Shown here piece by piece: positions 4,444-6,305 of a DNA stretch of 6,305 bases; position 1 is the stretch's first letter; the number at the start of each line of letters is the position of its first letter. The stretch spans positions 1-6,305 of the forward strand of contig JAQTWR010000167.1 in NCBI GenBank assembly GCA_028689195.1, given 5' to 3'. Position numbers and translations under genes: made by a program. The DNA is from Anaerolineales bacterium. Its GTDB lineage: Bacteria > Chloroflexota > Anaerolineae > Anaerolineales > Villigracilaceae. The notes under the pieces are model-generated. The model searched no databases. It saw only the letters and a program-made list of their open reading frames with translations, and had not been told where the DNA came from.

Positions 4444-6246
4444 ATGGCATTAATCAGTTTACAAGAAGTCACCCTCGGCTTTGGCGGACCGCGCCTTTTT
4501 GATGGCATCAATTTGCAGATCGAGCAGGGCGAATGGGTCGGGTTGTTGGGACGCAACGGCATGGGCAAATCCACGTTGTTGAAGTTGGTCAACGGCGATA
4601 TTGAGCCGCAAAGCGGAAGCGTGGCGCGTCAGCAAAATTTGCGCGTGGCGTACCTGCCGCAGGAAGTTCCAGTAGATGTGACCGGCAAAGTTTTTGATAT
4701 TGTTGCCAGCGGACTCGACGCGCCTATCGTCCATGATGAACATCACTGGCAGGGACAACTCCAAGTGGAGCAGGTCATCTCGCGGATGCTGCTCGACCCC
4801 GAAGCGCGATTCGAGACTCTCTCCGCGGGGATGAAACGCCGCGTCATGCTTGCGCGCGGGTTGGCAAAAAATCCCGATTTGCTGCTGCTTGACGAGCCGA
4901 CGAATCATCTTGACATCGCATCCATTGACTGGCTCGAAGGTTTTCTCAAACGCTGGGGCGGCACGCTGTTATTCGTCACGCATGACCGCGTCTTTTTGCA
5001 GCGACTCACCACGCGCATCGTCGAGTTGGATCGCGGGCGGCTCTTCGATTGGAATTGCAGTTACACGACTTTCCTTGAACGCAAGGAAGCCATGCTCGCC
5101 GCCGAAGCGGACGCGAATGCGCTCTTCGATAAAAAACTCGCGCAGGAAGAAATCTGGATTCGCAAAGGCATCGAAGCGCGGCGCACGCGCAATGAGGGAC
5201 GAGTCCGCGCGTTGAAACGTCTGCGCGAACAACGCAAGGAACGGCGCGAACGCCCGGGCAAAGTGAAGATGCAAATTCAGAGCGAGAAGCGTTCGGGCAA
5301 AATTGTTATTGAAGTTGAAAATATCAATTATGCGTATGGCGATAAAGAAATCATCCGCGACTTTACGACCACCATTCAGCGCGGCGACAAAATCGGAATC
5401 ATCGGTCCCAATGGATCGGGCAAGACCACGCTGCTGCGCCTGCTGCTCGGCGAGTTGACTCCGCAAAGCGGAAGCGTCGAATACGGCACGAATTTGGAGA
5501 TCGCGTATTTCGATCAACTCCGCGCGCAACTTGATGAAAGCAAATCGGTTTTGGATAATGTCGGGCAGGGACGCGATAACGTCACAATCAACGGCAAGCC
5601 GCGTAACTTGAATGTTTATCTCGAAGATTTTCTTTTTTCAAAAGATCGAGTCAACGCGCCGATCAGCGCGTTATCAGGCGGCGAGCGGAATCGTCTGCTG
5701 CTGGCGCGATTATTTGCCCAGCCCGCGAATCTGCTCGTCCTCGACGAGCCCACCAATGATCTGGACGTCGAGACTTTGGAAATTCTCGAATACATGCTGC
5801 TTGAATATGACGGCACGCTGTTGATGGTCAGCCATGACCGCGCGTTTCTGAATAACATCGTCACCAGCACGCTGGCGGTGGATGGCAGCGGAGGGGTTGT
5901 GGAAACTGTCGGCGGGTATGATGAATGGCTGCAACGCCAAAACGAATCCGCGCAGACGGAGGAAAAAAACCGCGTTAAAGAAAAAACTGAGACGCAATCC
6001 AATAAACCGAGTTATAAAGAAAAACGCGCAGCGGAATCCCAGAAGAAGGAATTGGCAGAATTACCCGCGCGAATCGAAAACCTCGAAGCGGAGATTCATA
6101 ATCTCACCGCAGAAATGGCGCGCCCGTCTTTTTATCAGCAAGACAGCGCGGAGATTGCCCGCGAAGTGGAACGTCTCAAAACGTTGCAAGACGAACTCGC
6201 GCAAGCGTATCATCGCTGGGAAGAGTTAGAGAGGCTGCATAGCTAG
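4444..6246 (+). CDS. uup: ABC-F family ATPase Uup
   Basis: This 600-residue soluble ABC-F protein has two nucleotide-binding domains and no membrane segments. ABC-F proteins act on ribosomes; Uup in E. coli is also linked to ribosome biogenesis and to precise excision of transposons. Domain 1 (about 1-210) has Walker A GRNGMGKST (36-44), signature LSAGM (126-130), DEPTNHLD with catalytic Glu151, and switch His180. The ABC-F linker (about 211-280) is rich in Arg, Lys and Glu and contains KLAQEE.WIR.GIEARRTRNEGRVRALK, as in Uup. Domain 2 (about 287-490) has GPNGSGKTT (321-329), LSGGE (410-414), DEPTNDLDVETLE with Glu435, and His464. TNDLD in the second site is typical of Uup. The C-terminal coiled coil (about 521-600, from KPSYKEKR) matches the Uup C-terminal domain. 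Length is close to E. coli Uup (635). Site 1 has LSAG in place of LSGG. The ATG lacks a Shine-Dalgarno sequence but follows a promoter closely. Confidence 0.94.
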   Translation: MALISLQEVTLGFGGPRLFDGINLQIEQGEWVGLLGRNGMGKSTLLKLVNGDIEPQSGSVARQQNLRVAYLPQEVPVDVTGKVFDIVASGLDAPIVHDEHHWQGQLQVEQVISRMLLDPEARFETLSAGMKRRVMLARGLAKNPDLLLLDEPTNHLDIASIDWLEGFLKRWGGTLLFVTHDRVFLQRLTTRIVELDRGRLFDWNCSYTTFLERKEAMLAAEADANALFDKKLAQEEIWIRKGIEARRTRNEGRVRALKRLREQRKERRERPGKVKMQIQSEKRSGKIVIEVENINYAYGDKEIIRDFTTTIQRGDKIGIIGPNGSGKTTLLRLLLGELTPQSGSVEYGTNLEIAYFDQLRAQLDESKSVLDNVGQGRDNVTINGKPRNLNVYLEDFLFSKDRVNAPISALSGGERNRLLLARLFAQPANLLVLDEPTNDLDVETLEILEYMLLEYDGTLLMVSHDRAFLNNIVTSTLAVDGSGGVVETVGGYDEWLQRQNESAQTEEKNRVKEKTETQSNKPSYKEKRAAESQKKELAELPARIENLEAEIHNLTAEMARPSFYQQDSAEIAREVERLKTLQDELAQAYHRWEELERLHS

Positions 6247-6258
6247 CCGATAAAATTA

Positions 6259-6305
6259 AACAGAACGTCCCTTGAAGCGCTTCAAGGGACGTTCTGTTGT
6301 TTTAT
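6259..6305 (+). terminator. Intrinsic terminator after uup
   Basis: Arms 6259-6278 and 6279-6298 are perfectly complementary over 20 bp with no unpaired centre, so the transcript would fold with a small loop around gaagcgcttc. The T-rich gttttat follows at the window edge, and the A-rich taaaattaaa precedes the stem, so it could also terminate transcription from the opposite strand. It begins 12 bases after the uup stop. Confidence 0.85.

Noticed and set aside
4969..5529. 186-residue open frame on the minus strand within uup
   Set aside because: It is antisense to the linker and second Walker A region of Uup, with no start signal or domain of its own.

Overview
The window carries five protein genes, all on the + strand, with a moderately GC-rich coding style and AT-richer gaps. 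From start to end they are: the 3' part of selA (selenocysteine synthase), an M24-family metallopeptidase, tsaD (tRNA threonylcarbamoyladenosine synthesis), a small divergent GTP cyclohydrolase II (RibA) homologue, and an ABC-F ATPase of the Uup type. The host is clearly bacterial. Codon style, the long near-perfect palindromes after genes and the gene set would fit an uncultured Chloroflexota (Anaerolineae-like) genome, but this is an impression and not a demonstrated assignment.

Layout. Positions 2-1054 hold selA without its N-terminus. A 162-nt AT-rich gap (1055-1216) follows and contains a nested inverted repeat. The peptidase (1217-2440) overlaps tsaD (2440-3471) by one base in a TGATG junction, so the two probably form a translationally coupled pair. 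A 46-bp palindrome overlapping the tsaD stop codon probably ends that transcript. The 428-nt gap 3472-3899 has no convincing gene. It holds two diverged copies of one element, about 187 bp apart, each beginning with a hairpin that shares the same 14-nt core. The RibA-like gene (3900-4409) follows, then uup (4444-6246), which appears to have its own promoter overlapping the end of the RibA-like gene and an almost absent 5' leader. A perfect 40-bp palindrome followed by a T-rich run (6259-6305) closes the window.

The genes do not form one pathway. SelA and TsaD both act on tRNA, and Uup is linked to ribosomes, so the neighbourhood leans towards translation housekeeping. The two points most worth following are the tandem structured element upstream of the RibA-like gene, and that protein itself: it keeps the zinc cysteines and the Asp/Arg pair of GTP cyclohydrolase II but has Arg where the catalytic Tyr is expected, and it ends early.
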